DNA of 64,000 nt from Halorarum salinum (GCF_013402875.1 NZ_CP058579.1:3596001-3660000), one strand, 5' to 3'; counted from the stretch's first letter, positions 41,302 to 50,714 are shown. Translations and numbers: made by a program. The notes: a model not told the origin generated them from the sequence alone.

Positions 41302-43226
41302 CAGTCCCGGAGTCGACCCTCCTCGTCGTAGCGGAAGCCGGCCTCTCGGAAGGCCTCCTTCGCGCGCTCGACGTCCAGTTCGCCGCCCTCGCCGAAGAAC
41401 TCCGCCTCGCGCGTCTCGGCGTCCCATCGGAGTTCGGGCGCCTCCCACGCGGTCCCGGCGAGCGGGGTCGCCGCCGGGACCGCGTAGCCGCCGAACTGGT
41501 CCGCCACCACCCGCCCGGAGTCGAGCAGGTCCGACACCGTCCGTCTGAACCGGGTGTTCGACAGCGGCGACCGGCGCACGTTGAACCCGAGGTGATAGAA
41601 CGACCACGACCGCGAGGAGACGAGGCGCACGTCGCCCGTCCGGCCGATCCGCGGCACCGTGGCCGGTCGGAGCCGGGAGATCGTGGCGTCGACGTCCCCC
41701 GCCGTGACGAGCTCCACCGCGGTCGAGTCCGACGGGGCTCGCTGGACGACCAGTTCGTCGAACGCCGGCTTCCCGTGGAACCGCTCCGGGACGTCGGCCG
41801 GCGGACGCTCGGCGGCGAGGAAGTGGTCGGGGTTCCGCGAGAGCGCGACCGACTCGCCCCCGCTCGCGCGTTCGAAGCGGACGGGGCCGCTCCCCACCGG
41901 CTCCGGGTTCGCCCACACCAGCGCCTCGGTGACCCCGTCGGTGTCGAGCCCCGGGACGTTCACCTCGTTCGCCCGTTCCTGCCAGACGTGCGCCGGGAGC
42001 ACGGGCACTGTGAGCGCCCGGACCGCGACCGACCGGCTCGGGGTGGCGAAGCCGAGTTTGACCGTCCGGTCGTCGAGCGCACCCGCCGACTCGACGAGCG
42101 ACGCGCGCCCGCGGAACCGGGGGGCGGGGACCGGCGAGTCCAGGTTTCCCATCGAGGTGTCGGCGAGGAAGTGGTAGGTGAACGCGACGTCGGCGGCCGT
42201 GATCGGCTCCCCGTCGTGCCAGGTGAGCCCGTCGCGGAGGGTGACCGTCGCCGTCGTCGCCGGCCCGTCCGTCTCCGTCCCGCCGCCCGATCCGGCCGTC
42301 CCGCCGCTTCCCCAGTTCCAGTCGACCGCGAGCCACGGGTTGAACTCGCCTGCGTACTGCCTCGCGAGCGGGTCGTAGAGGAGCCCCGTGAACGTGCCCG
42401 AGCCGCGGAACTCCACGGCGATGGGGTTCCTGTTCTCCGTGATCCGGCCGTCCGTCGTCGCGAGCGTGAACCGCGTCGGCTCCTCGTTCCCGTCCGGGGA
42501 CTCACCCGGGTCGTCGGCGCCGCCGTCGCCGTCGGTGTCGTCCGACTCCGACGACCCCACGCCGGTCCAGTCGCCGTCCGTCCCGTCATCGGTTCGATCG
42601 AGACTCAAGAGCCCGAGCGGCGTGTCGAAGCCGCCGGTCGTCCGAAGCCAGCCCTCGTACCTGCCGGCGCGGACCGCGGAGAGTTCGTCCGGGAACGCGA
42701 GCACGGAGAAGGGGGCGATCTCCGAGAGCGTGTGCTGGAGTTCGACGGCCGCATCGAGGCGGTCCTCCCCCGTCGTCGTGCGCTGCCGCTCGAGCAGTTC
42801 GTCGACGGAGGGGTCGCTGGTGCCGAACGGGTTCTGCCAGCCCGGTTCGCCGAAGAACCGCGAGTGCAACAGCGGGTAGAGGTCGTCGGGGTCGACCGCG
42901 TTCCGCGTCGGATACTGGCCGACGTAGACGTCGAACTCGTTGTTGATGAGCACCTGCCGGTACAGCTCCTCGACGGCGACGGGCGTCACGCGGGCGCCGA
43001 CGCCGGCCGCGTCGAGGTTCTCCCGGAGCGCCCGGGCGATCCGGATCGCCACGGGGTCCGCGTCCGCCGGCGGCGCCTTGATCTCGAGCGAGAGCCGTTC
43101 GCCCGCGTCGCGGCCTGCGGCACCCCTGATCTGGTCGAGACACCCGGCCGCGGACGTGACGCCGCCGGTGGCGGCGACCGCGGCGAGGAATCGGCGGCGC
43201 GTGGACCTCGGAGAGACAGGCGACAT
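41301..43226 (-). CDS. Peptide/nickel-type ABC substrate-binding lipoprotein (SBP_bac_5)
   Basis: 641 residues. Tat lipoprotein signal: STRRRFLAAVAATGGVTSAA followed by Gly-Cys near residue 29. Two lobes of the family 5 binding fold, with WLAVDWNW near 300, VTLRDGLTWHDGEPITAADV near 325 and RFRRTVSDLLDSGRVVADQF near 560. An acidic linker (about 215-245) splits the N-terminal part, so the layout is unusual: a first domain (45-210) resembles the C-terminal lobe of such proteins and precedes a complete N-terminal lobe. No permease or ATPase genes are adjacent. TATA-like CATTAAACG lies about 33 nt before the ATG. Confidence 0.82.
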   Translation of the reverse strand: MSPVSPRSTRRRFLAAVAATGGVTSAAGCLDQIRGAAGRDAGERLSLEIKAPPADADPVAIRIARALRENLDAAGVGARVTPVAVEELYRQVLINNEFDVYVGQYPTRNAVDPDDLYPLLHSRFFGEPGWQNPFGTSDPSVDELLERQRTTTGEDRLDAAVELQHTLSEIAPFSVLAFPDELSAVRAGRYEGWLRTTGGFDTPLGLLSLDRTDDGTDGDWTGVGSSESDDTDGDGGADDPGESPDGNEEPTRFTLATTDGRITENRNPIAVEFRGSGTFTGLLYDPLARQYAGEFNPWLAVDWNWGSGGTAGSGGGTETDGPATTATVTLRDGLTWHDGEPITAADVAFTYHFLADTSMGNLDSPVPAPRFRGRASLVESAGALDDRTVKLGFATPSRSVAVRALTVPVLPAHVWQERANEVNVPGLDTDGVTEALVWANPEPVGSGPVRFERASGGESVALSRNPDHFLAAERPPADVPERFHGKPAFDELVVQRAPSDSTAVELVTAGDVDATISRLRPATVPRIGRTGDVRLVSSRSWSFYHLGFNVRRSPLSNTRFRRTVSDLLDSGRVVADQFGGYAVPAATPLAGTAWEAPELRWDAETREAEFFGEGGELDVERAKEAFREAGFRYDEEGRLRD

Positions 43227-43253
43227 CGCGTTGTCGGACTGTTGCCGGCAGAG

Positions 43254-43263
43254 GCGTTTAATG
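43254..43263 (-). promoter_or_regulatory. TATA-like box of the binding-protein gene
   Basis: Minus-strand TCATTAAACG, an AT island centred about 33 nt before the ATG at 43226; suits a transcript with a leader of a few bases. Confidence 0.4.
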
Positions 43264-43494
43264 ATTCCGTGACCGGTTCGCCCGAATCCGGCGGGCGGCC
43301 AGGGTGCGATCCCATCCCGGACCCGGTTCGAGGCGTCGTTGCGGTCGACGAGGACCGCGGGTCGACGTTCGACGGCGGTCGCGCGGGCAGCCCGCCCGCT
43401 CCGCGCCGACTCCATGGGTCAGACGTTCACGAGTAGCGTGGTAAGCCGAACGTAGTCACAAGCGTTTTTCCGTCAGTTCGCAACTGTACCGACG

Positions 43495-44889
43495 ATGAAC
43501 ATCGACGACCGGCGTCGGGTGGTCCTCGCGACGGCGACGCTGCTGGCGGCCGCGGTCCTCGTCGGGGGGTTCGCGTCCGCCCAGCTCTCGGGCGACGGGG
43601 TCCGCGGCGATCCGGCGGTCGAACAGGCGTTCCGTTCCGGGGACACGGGACAGGTCGTGGCCGAGCGCGACGACGTCACCGTCGTCGGGACCGACTCCAC
43701 CGCGTTCGTGGGCGACGAGGGGTCCGGACCCCGGAAGCTCGCCGAAATCGTCGCGTTCGCTCCCGACGGGAGCATCTACTACTACGACAGGAGGCACACG
43801 CGCTACTGGGACGTCGATCCGGTCGAGGGGACCGACGCGACCGTCGAGTTCGTCTACTCCGACCACCTCGACGCCGACGAGTGCGGGTCCGAGACGGTGT
43901 GTACCAGGAACGGCGTCGAGCGAGTGAACCTCACGACCGGGGAGCGGCGGTCGGTGTACAGCCGCATCACGCCCGGGAAGCACTCGACGCGGTGGCACGA
44001 CGTGGACCGCATCGACGACGAACGGCTCCTCGTCGCGGACATCGACCGGGACCGCGCGTACGTCGTCAACACCACGACCGGCCTGGTCGAGTGGGAGTGG
44101 GACGCCCAGGACCGGTTCGACCCCGAGAGCGGCGGCCCGTACCCGGATGACTGGACCCACATCAACGACGTCGAGTACGTCGAGATCGACGGACGGGAGA
44201 CGGTGATGGTGAGCATCCGGAACCACGACCAGGTCGCGTTCGTCGACGTGGAGCGCGGATTCCGCGAGGACTGGACGCTCGGGAGCGACGACGACCTGGA
44301 CGTCCTCTACGAGCAGCACAACCCCGACTTCATCCCGGCCGACCGGGGCGGGCCCGCGGTGCTGGTCGCCGACTCCGAGCGCGGTCGGGTCGTCGAGTAC
44401 CAGCGGGAGGACGGCGAGTGGGAGCAGTCCTGGCAGTGGTCCGACCAGCGGCTGACCTGGCCGCGCGACGCCGACCGCCTGCCGAACGGCCACACCCTGA
44501 TCACGGACTCGAACGGCGACCGCGTGCTGGAGATCGACCGGGAGGGCGAGATCGTCTGGAGCGCGGACGTCGGCTTCCCGTACGAGTCCGAGCGGCTCGG
44601 CACCGGCGACGAGAGCGCGGGCGGCGAGAGCGCCGCGTCGCTCGGGCTCGAGAGCCGGCAGCCGCCGGCCGCGCGCGGCGAGGGCGACCTCGTCTCGCGG
44701 GCCGCGGCGACGCTTCCGCCGTCGGTCGTGAACGCGATCGCCTACGTGCTGCCGCCGTGGGTGGGCATCCCCCAGGTGCTCGCCGCGCTGGTGCTGCTCG
44801 TGGCCGCACCGTGGTGGCTCCTGGCCGAGTACCGCCGGAGTTCGTACGATCTGTCGCTCCGGTCGCCGCTCTCGGTGCGGCGACGATGA
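43495..44889 (+). CDS. Arylsulfotransferase-like membrane propeller protein
   Basis: 464 residues. TM1 about 9-29 (VVLATATLLAAAVLVGGFAS), a large extracellular region with beta-propeller repeats (DRAYVVNTTTGLVEWEWDAQ; TWPRDADRLPNGHTLITDSN; DRVLEIDREGEIVWSADVGF) and a C-terminal TM about 423-445 ending in a basic tail. The segment WTHINDVEYVEIDGRETVMV (about 219-238) and NHDQVAFVD match the ASST/arylsulfotransferase family. Whether it transfers sulfate is doubtful for this TM-anchored subgroup; a role on surface glycans is suggested by the next gene, a glycosyltransferase overlapping it by 4 nt. Confidence 0.75.
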   Translation: MNIDDRRRVVLATATLLAAAVLVGGFASAQLSGDGVRGDPAVEQAFRSGDTGQVVAERDDVTVVGTDSTAFVGDEGSGPRKLAEIVAFAPDGSIYYYDRRHTRYWDVDPVEGTDATVEFVYSDHLDADECGSETVCTRNGVERVNLTTGERRSVYSRITPGKHSTRWHDVDRIDDERLLVADIDRDRAYVVNTTTGLVEWEWDAQDRFDPESGGPYPDDWTHINDVEYVEIDGRETVMVSIRNHDQVAFVDVERGFREDWTLGSDDDLDVLYEQHNPDFIPADRGGPAVLVADSERGRVVEYQREDGEWEQSWQWSDQRLTWPRDADRLPNGHTLITDSNGDRVLEIDREGEIVWSADVGFPYESERLGTGDESAGGESAASLGLESRQPPAARGEGDLVSRAAATLPPSVVNAIAYVLPPWVGIPQVLAALVLLVAAPWWLLAEYRRSSYDLSLRSPLSVRRR

Positions 44890-46493
44890 GCGACGACTCC
44901 ACGGGGACGGGCGACGGTTCGTCGCCGACCGGCGACCGATCCGCGGTCCGCCCGCTCCGAGCGTTCGCCGGCGCGCGCCGGCTGCCCGAGGCCCCGCTCA
45001 CGCGCGCGGACGCGCCGTGGCTGGGCGGCGTGCTCGTGGTGGGGGCCGCGGTCGCGGCGACGTACGTGCTCACGAACCCCTACCCCGCGTTCGGCGCGGG
45101 GCTCTTCACGGTCATCGCCGACGCGATACGCGAGTCCGGGTACGGCCTCCCGACGAGCGTCCCGGGGTACTCCGAGGAGCCGGTCCCGGTGGCGTACCCG
45201 CCGCTCGGGTTCTACGCGCTCGCGGTGCTGCGGGACCTCGGCGCGGATCCCTTCGCCGCTGCTCGGTTCGTCCCGCCGCTCGTCACCGCCGCCGCGCTCG
45301 TCCCGGCGTACCTGCTCGGGCGCGACCTGCTCGACGGGCGGGCGCGGGGCTGTGCGGCCGCCCTGCTGCTGGGGGTCAACTCGCAGGTGCTGAAGTGGCA
45401 CGTCTCGGCCGGCGGGGTGGTCCGTGCGCCCGCCTTCCTGTTCGCGCTGGCGAGTGCGTACGCCGGGCTCCGACTGTTCCGCGACCGCGAGGCCGCGTGG
45501 CTCCCGGTCTCGGTCGCGACGTTCACGCTCACGGTCCTGACCCACCCGACGTACACGCTGTTCGTCGTGCTCACCTACCTGCTGTTCTGGGTCGGCTACG
45601 ACCGATCGCTCGCCGGACTGCTCCGGGGTGCCGCCGTCGGCTTCGGCGGGTTGCTCCTCTCCGCCCCGTGGTGGCTGTCCGTCGCCGGGCGCCACGGGCC
45701 GACCGTGTTCGCCGCCGCCGCGGGCACGCACGGCGGGATCGGCGGCGGGCTGCTCGAGGCGATCACCCCCTGGTCGCTCGTCCCGGTCGCCGCCGCCGTC
45801 CTGCTGGCGCTCGCCGGGTGGCGCGTGCTGCCCGCCTGGGTCGTCCTCGCCAGGATCGCGTTCGCCCAGTCGCGGTTCGTCTACGCCGTCGGCGCGTTCG
45901 CGCTCGTCGCCCTCGCGGTCGAACTCGCGCCGCGGCTCCCCGACCCGTTCCCCGGCCGCCCCGGGGCGCGAAGGGCGGTCGCGGTCGCGGCGCTCGTCTG
46001 CATCGCGACCGTCGGCGTCGGCGGGCTGGGCTACTCCTTTTCGAGCGCCGCCGACCCGACCACCCCCTCGTTCGTCGACGACGACGACGTGGAGGCGATG
46101 GAGTGGGCCGCCGCCGAGACCGAACCGGACGCGACGTTCGTCGTGCTCGGCGACGCCGCGGAGTGGTTCCCCGCCGTGGCCGACCGGACCATCCTCGTCG
46201 CGCCGTGGGGCGCCGAGTGGCGAACCCCGGAGACGTACGAGCAGCACCTGGGGGCGTTCGAGAACGCCTCGGCCTGCGGGACCGCCGCCTGCCTCGACTA
46301 CCACCTCTCGGCGGTCGAACCCGAACCCCGACCGGACTACCTCTACGTCCCCCGCGGCGGCTACACGATTCGGGGGAGCCGCACCGTCCAGTTCGGGACG
46401 CTGGAGCGGTCGCTCGAACACGCCGGCGGCTACGAGCGGGCGTACGCGAACGACGGCGTCGTCGTCTACCGCGTCGTGAACGGGACCGACTGA
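44886..46493 (+). CDS. GT-C fold membrane glycosyltransferase (GT39-like)
   Basis: 535 residues. A polytopic N-terminal part of about ten TM helices runs to about residue 380; extracytoplasmic loop 1 has NPYPAFGAGLFTVIADAIRE and VPVAYPPLGFYALAVL, as in Dol-P-sugar-dependent mannosyltransferases. A soluble C-terminal part (about 385-535) begins SFVDDDDVEAMEWAAAETEP and has WFPAVADRTILVAPWGAEWR. It probably moves a sugar from a dolichol carrier to a lipid or protein. The ATG overlaps the previous stop (ATGA), so it is coupled to the arylsulfotransferase-like protein. Confidence 0.75.
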   Translation: MSDDSTGTGDGSSPTGDRSAVRPLRAFAGARRLPEAPLTRADAPWLGGVLVVGAAVAATYVLTNPYPAFGAGLFTVIADAIRESGYGLPTSVPGYSEEPVPVAYPPLGFYALAVLRDLGADPFAAARFVPPLVTAAALVPAYLLGRDLLDGRARGCAAALLLGVNSQVLKWHVSAGGVVRAPAFLFALASAYAGLRLFRDREAAWLPVSVATFTLTVLTHPTYTLFVVLTYLLFWVGYDRSLAGLLRGAAVGFGGLLLSAPWWLSVAGRHGPTVFAAAAGTHGGIGGGLLEAITPWSLVPVAAAVLLALAGWRVLPAWVVLARIAFAQSRFVYAVGAFALVALAVELAPRLPDPFPGRPGARRAVAVAALVCIATVGVGGLGYSFSSAADPTTPSFVDDDDVEAMEWAAAETEPDATFVVLGDAAEWFPAVADRTILVAPWGAEWRTPETYEQHLGAFENASACGTAACLDYHLSAVEPEPRPDYLYVPRGGYTIRGSRTVQFGTLERSLEHAGGYERAYANDGVVVYRVVNGTD

Positions 46494-46658
46494 CCGGACG
46501 GACCGGCCGGGCGCGACCGGCCGACCGGACGCGCCGGGACGCCGTCCGTCGACGGTTCGCCGACGGGGGCGCCGCCGATCGCCCGAGACCCCACCACGGG
46601 TCGCCGGGGCTCGACGGTGGAGCGGGCCACGACCGTTTCGAGGGGAAACCGCGCGTAA

Positions 46659-46673
46659 GGCGTTCCTAACGCC
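46659..46673. promoter_or_regulatory. Operator-like inverted repeat upstream of GH13 gene
   Basis: GGCGTT-CCT-AACGCC, 6-bp perfect arms with a 3-nt spacer, 51 nt before the GH13 start. Its place and size fit a regulator site for sugar-responsive control; ACAAACGGTTATCC at about 46684-46697 is the nearby TATA candidate. Confidence 0.35.
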
Positions 46674-46724
46674 CGGGATGGCTACAAACGGTTATCCGCT
46701 CCGGCGGCCTACGTGGAACCAGTA

Positions 46725-48404
46725 ATGGCACCCTCGTCGCACGACACCTGGTTCAAGAACGCCGTCGTGTACGCGCTGGACGTCGAGGCGTTCAACGATT
46801 CGAACGGGGACGGCGTCGGCGACTTCCCGGGGCTAATGGAGAAACTCGACTACCTCGACAGGCTCGGCGTCTCCGCGCTGTGGCTCCTCCCGTTCTACCC
46901 GACGCCGAACCGGGACAACGGCTACGACGTGAAGGACTACTACGGCGTCGACCCCAGGCTCGGCACGCTCGGCGACTTCGTGGAGTTCATGGACGAGGCG
47001 GACGCCCACGGCATCCGCGTCATCGCCGACCTGGTCGTGAACCACACGTCCGACGAGCACCCCTGGTTCCGGAAGGCGCGCTCGGACCCCGAGTCGCCGT
47101 ACCGCGACTACTACGTCTGGATCGACGAACCGCCGCCGGAGGACCCCGAGCGGGGCACGGTGTTCCCCGGCGAGGTCGAGGACGAACGGGTGTGGACCTA
47201 CGACGAGGAGGCGGAGGCGTACTACTACCACCGGTTCTACCCGTTCCAGCCGGACCTGAACCTCGCGAACCCGGACGTCCGCTCGGAGATCTACCGCATC
47301 ATGAAGTTCTGGCTCGAACTCGGGGTGGCCGGCTTCCGCATCGACGCCGCCACGCTGATGATCCAGCCGAAACCCCCGAGCGTCGAGAAGCTGGACGACC
47401 CCCACGAGGTGCTGCGGAGCCTCAAGCGCCACGCCGTCTCCCGGCGGACGGACGCCGTCCTGCTCGCCGAGGCGGACGACGCGCCCGGGGAGCTGGAGTC
47501 GTACTTCGGGGACGGCGCCGAGATGGACCTGCTGATGAACTTCGTGCTCAACGCCCACATGATCGCCGCGCTCGCGACCGAGCGGGCGGCGCCGCTGGTC
47601 GAAGGGCTCGAACGCCTCCCGCCGGCCGACGTCGGCCAGTGGATGAACTTCCTGCGCAACTACGACGAGCTCAACATCGGACGGCTCCCGCCGGACGTGC
47701 GGGCGGAGGTGTTCGACCGGTTCGCGCCCGAACCGAACATGCGCATCTACGGCCGCGGCATCCGCCGGCGGCTCGCGCCGATGCTGGAGGGCGACGAACG
47801 GCGGATCAAGCTCGCGTTCAGCCTGCTGTTCTCGATGCCGGGGACGCCGATGCTGCTGTACGGCGACGAGATCGGGATGGGCGAGGACCTCTCGCTGCCC
47901 GGCCGGACGTCGGTCCGCACGCCGATGCAGTGGACCGACGAGGAGAACGCCGGCTTCTCGACGGCCCCCGCCGAGGAGCTCGTGCTCCCGGTCGTCTCCG
48001 GCGGCCCGTTCGGCTACGGGACGGTGAACGTCGCCACCCAGCGCGCCGAGGCGGAGTCGCTGCTCAACTGGATGGAGCGACTCATCGCGACCCGGCGCGA
48101 GAGCAGGGAGATCGGCGAGGGAACCTTCTCCGTCATCGGCGCCGAGAACCCGTGTGCGTTCGCCCACCGCTACGACTACAACGGGAACTCGGTCGTCTGC
48201 GTGCACAACCTCGCCGACGAGACGTGTTCGCTCGAGTTCGACCTGGAACTCGTCCAGGGGGACGCGCTGTACCCGCTGCTCGGCACCGCCGAGCACACCC
48301 GCCACGACGACGGGACCTGCCGGGTCACCCTCGACGGCTACGGCTACATCTGGCTCAGGCTCCACCGGACGGGCGCAGGGTCGAGCGTCACCCCGCCCGG
48401 GTAG
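46725..48404 (+). CDS. GH13 trehalose-synthase-like enzyme
   Basis: 559 residues, (beta/alpha)8 barrel. Conserved regions: I DLVVNHTSDEHPWF near 106, II GFRIDAATLM near 205 (nucleophile Asp, preceding Arg), III LLAEADD near 247 (acid/base Glu), IV FLRNYDELNIGRLPP near 309. The segment MRIYGRGIRRRLAPMLEGDE and GTPMLLYGDEIGMGEDL fits maltose alpha-glucosyltransferase (TreS), which interconverts maltose and trehalose. In region IV the nearly invariant His of NHD is Tyr313, which is unusual. The C-terminal part is a small beta domain. ATG 46725 follows a TATA-like box. Convergent with another GH13 gene. Confidence 0.8.
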   Translation: MAPSSHDTWFKNAVVYALDVEAFNDSNGDGVGDFPGLMEKLDYLDRLGVSALWLLPFYPTPNRDNGYDVKDYYGVDPRLGTLGDFVEFMDEADAHGIRVIADLVVNHTSDEHPWFRKARSDPESPYRDYYVWIDEPPPEDPERGTVFPGEVEDERVWTYDEEAEAYYYHRFYPFQPDLNLANPDVRSEIYRIMKFWLELGVAGFRIDAATLMIQPKPPSVEKLDDPHEVLRSLKRHAVSRRTDAVLLAEADDAPGELESYFGDGAEMDLLMNFVLNAHMIAALATERAAPLVEGLERLPPADVGQWMNFLRNYDELNIGRLPPDVRAEVFDRFAPEPNMRIYGRGIRRRLAPMLEGDERRIKLAFSLLFSMPGTPMLLYGDEIGMGEDLSLPGRTSVRTPMQWTDEENAGFSTAPAEELVLPVVSGGPFGYGTVNVATQRAEAESLLNWMERLIATRRESREIGEGTFSVIGAENPCAFAHRYDYNGNSVVCVHNLADETCSLEFDLELVQGDALYPLLGTAEHTRHDDGTCRVTLDGYGYIWLRLHRTGAGSSVTPPG

Positions 48405-48467
48405 GACGGGCGAGCGGCCGGGTGGTCGGACCGGGGCCGCCCGGGGCGGAAGCCGGACGGAGCGGGG

Positions 48468-50216
48468 TCACTCGAGCCGATAGACCCTCGCCTCGTACGG
48501 TCGCAGGTCGAAGCCGTCGGGCCCCTCGGGGCGCTCGACCTCGTAGTTCGAGATGAGCAGTTCCGCCCCGTCGTACGCCACGGATCCGGGCAGGTCGAAC
48601 CGGGGCTCGCCGTCGAAGAAGTTCAGGACGACGAGCGCCCCGACGTCCTCGAGGGTCCGCCGGTAGGCGTAGATCTCGGGGTGGTCGGGCAGGAGGGGTT
48701 CGTAGTCGCCGTAGACGAGCACCGGCGCGTCGTGGCGCAGGTCGATCAGGCGGCGGTAGTAGTGCCACACCGAGTCCGGGTCGGCCCGGGCGCTCTCGAC
48801 GTTCACCTCGGTGTAGTTCGGGTTGACGGTCAGCCAAGGCTCCCTGTCGGTGAACCCGGCGTTCGGGGCGTCCGACCACTGCATCGGCGTGCGGGCGTTG
48901 TCGCGGCTCCCGTACCGCACCGCGTCCCCGATGTCCTCGAAGTTCTCCACGTCGTCGCGTTCGAGCATCCGCTCGACGTACCGGAGCGTCTCCACGTCGA
49001 CGAACTTGCCGGCGCTCTCGAACGGGACGTTCGTCATGCCGATCTCCTCTCCCTGGTAGACGAACGGCGACCCGCGGAGCGTGTGGAGGAACGTGGCGAG
49101 CATCGTCGCGGACTCGACGCGGTACGCCTCGTCGCCGAACCGCGAGACCATGCGGGGCTGGTCGTGGTTGTTGAGATACAGCGCGTTCCACCCCTCCCCG
49201 GCGAGCCCCGTCTGCCAGCGCGTGAACGTCTCCCTGAAGTCGTCGAGCGACCAGTCGCGGAAGTTCCACGGGTCATCCGGTCCCTCGTCGAGGCGCATGT
49301 GCTCGAAGTGGAACGCCATGTCGAGGGGGCCGTCCCGGCCGACGTACTCCCGCGCGTCCTCGACCGAGATTCCGGGCATCTCGCCGACGGTCACGACGTC
49401 GTACTCGGAGAGCACCCGCTCGTCCATCTCCCGGAGGTACTCGCAGGCGTGGGGTCCGTTGATGAAGTGCTCGCTCCCCGTGACGACCGCGGAGGGGTCG
49501 CCGTCCGGGAGCCCGTCCGCCTTCGAGATGAAGTTGATGACGTCCATCCGAAAGCCGTCGATGTCCCGGTCGAGCCACCAGCGCATGATCCCGTACACGT
49601 CCTCGCGCACCGCCGGGTTCCGCCAGTTCAGGTCCGGCTGTTTCCCGTCGAACAGGTGGAGGTAGTACTCGCCCCGGCGCTCGTCGTAGGTCCAGGCCGG
49701 CCCGCCGAACAGCGAGTCCCAGTTGTTGGGGAGCGCGTCCGGGTCGTAGGGGTCGCCGGAACCGGCCTCCGGATCGCCCTCGCGCCAGATGTAGTAGTCC
49801 GTGTACGGGTCGACCTCCCGCCGTGACTTCTCGAACCACTCGTGCTCGTCGGAGGTGTGGTTGACCACGAGGTCCATGACGAGCCGCATGTCCCGCTCGT
49901 GGAGGCCGTCCCGGAGCCGTTCCCAGTCGTCCATCGTGCCGTACTCGTCGAGGATGTCGCGGTAGTCGCGGATGTCGTAGCCGAAGTCGGCCTGCGGGGA
50001 GTCGTACACCGGCGTCAGCCAGACGACGTCGACGCCGAGGTCGTCCAGGTAGTCCAGTTTCCGGACGATTCCGGGGAGGTCGCCGACGCCGTTGTCGTTC
50101 GAGTCGTAGAAGCTCCGCGGGTAGATCTCGTAGAACACTGACTCCTTCCACCACGTTCGTTCGCTCTCTGCGACGCTCGCGGTGCTCGTGGACGTCGGGG
50201 AGGACGTTGAGTTCAT
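48468..50216 (-). CDS. GH13 alpha-glucosidase (oligo-1,6-glucosidase type)
   Basis: 582 residues. A Ser/Thr-rich N-terminal tail (1-20) precedes the barrel. Regions: I DLVVNHTSDEHEWF near 114, II GFRMDVINFISKADG near 213 (nucleophile Asp), III VTVGEMPGISVE near 270 (Glu), IV YLNNHDQPRMVSRFG near 344 (His-Asp intact). The GFRMDVINxIxK form is that of exo-acting alpha-glucosidases and oligo-1,6-glucosidases. It should release glucose from maltose, isomaltose or short oligomers in the cytoplasm. Start at MNSTSSPT chosen; a longer frame is not conserved. Confidence 0.88.
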   Translation of the reverse strand: MNSTSSPTSTSTASVAESERTWWKESVFYEIYPRSFYDSNDNGVGDLPGIVRKLDYLDDLGVDVVWLTPVYDSPQADFGYDIRDYRDILDEYGTMDDWERLRDGLHERDMRLVMDLVVNHTSDEHEWFEKSRREVDPYTDYYIWREGDPEAGSGDPYDPDALPNNWDSLFGGPAWTYDERRGEYYLHLFDGKQPDLNWRNPAVREDVYGIMRWWLDRDIDGFRMDVINFISKADGLPDGDPSAVVTGSEHFINGPHACEYLREMDERVLSEYDVVTVGEMPGISVEDAREYVGRDGPLDMAFHFEHMRLDEGPDDPWNFRDWSLDDFRETFTRWQTGLAGEGWNALYLNNHDQPRMVSRFGDEAYRVESATMLATFLHTLRGSPFVYQGEEIGMTNVPFESAGKFVDVETLRYVERMLERDDVENFEDIGDAVRYGSRDNARTPMQWSDAPNAGFTDREPWLTVNPNYTEVNVESARADPDSVWHYYRRLIDLRHDAPVLVYGDYEPLLPDHPEIYAYRRTLEDVGALVVLNFFDGEPRFDLPGSVAYDGAELLISNYEVERPEGPDGFDLRPYEARVYRLE

Positions 50217-50352
50217 TCGACTCCGGTTACGGGCCCGAGACACGAAAGCGTTGAGTCGGCCGCTCGGTCCCGCGTTCCGGAGGTCGAAGGTGCCGATGTG
50301 GTCCGGGTCGGGCCCCGGAAGCCAACCTGGGACGCGTCCGCGTCTCGCCCGA

Positions 50353-50625
50353 TCAGCCGTTCCGCACGAACGTCGCGGATCCGTCCTGTTCGACGCTGAC
50401 GCGGTACCCCTCGTAACTGAACGCCACCTCCACATCGGCCCCCGGCCTGGGCGGGTCCGAGAAGACGCGGTCGAGGACGTGGTCGATGCAGTCGTAGATG
50501 GCCTCCAACTCGTCTACCTCCTTCCCCTCCAGTTCCGCGATCACCTCGGACACCTGTACCGCCGGATTCGCCCCGTCCCGCTCCAGTTCACGTCGGACGA
50601 CGTCGCTCTCGGCGTTCTCGCGCAT
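50353..50625 (-). CDS. HalOD1-domain small protein
   Basis: 90 residues, start MRENAESDVVRRELERDG. The body matches the halobacterial output domain 1: VQVSEVIAELEGKEVDELEA, IYDCIDHVLDRVFSD then a beta end VEVAFSYEGYRVSVEQDG. Such stand-alone proteins are abundant in haloarchaea and are thought to act in signalling; no partner is obvious here. TATA-like TTAAACCG lies just upstream. Confidence 0.75.
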   Translation of the reverse strand: MRENAESDVVRRELERDGANPAVQVSEVIAELEGKEVDELEAIYDCIDHVLDRVFSDPPRPGADVEVAFSYEGYRVSVEQDGSATFVRNG

Positions 50626-50714
50626 CGCCACACGGTTTAACGGAGTCGCCAAAACGGATGTCGGCACGATAGCGACCGGGTCGTGACCGATCGCGGACGG
50701 CGGCCCCGCGGCGC

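Noticed and set aside
41592-43436. 614-residue plus-strand frame opposite the binding-protein gene
   Set aside because: Arg/Val rich mirror of a clearly coding minus-strand gene with a signal peptide and family motifs.
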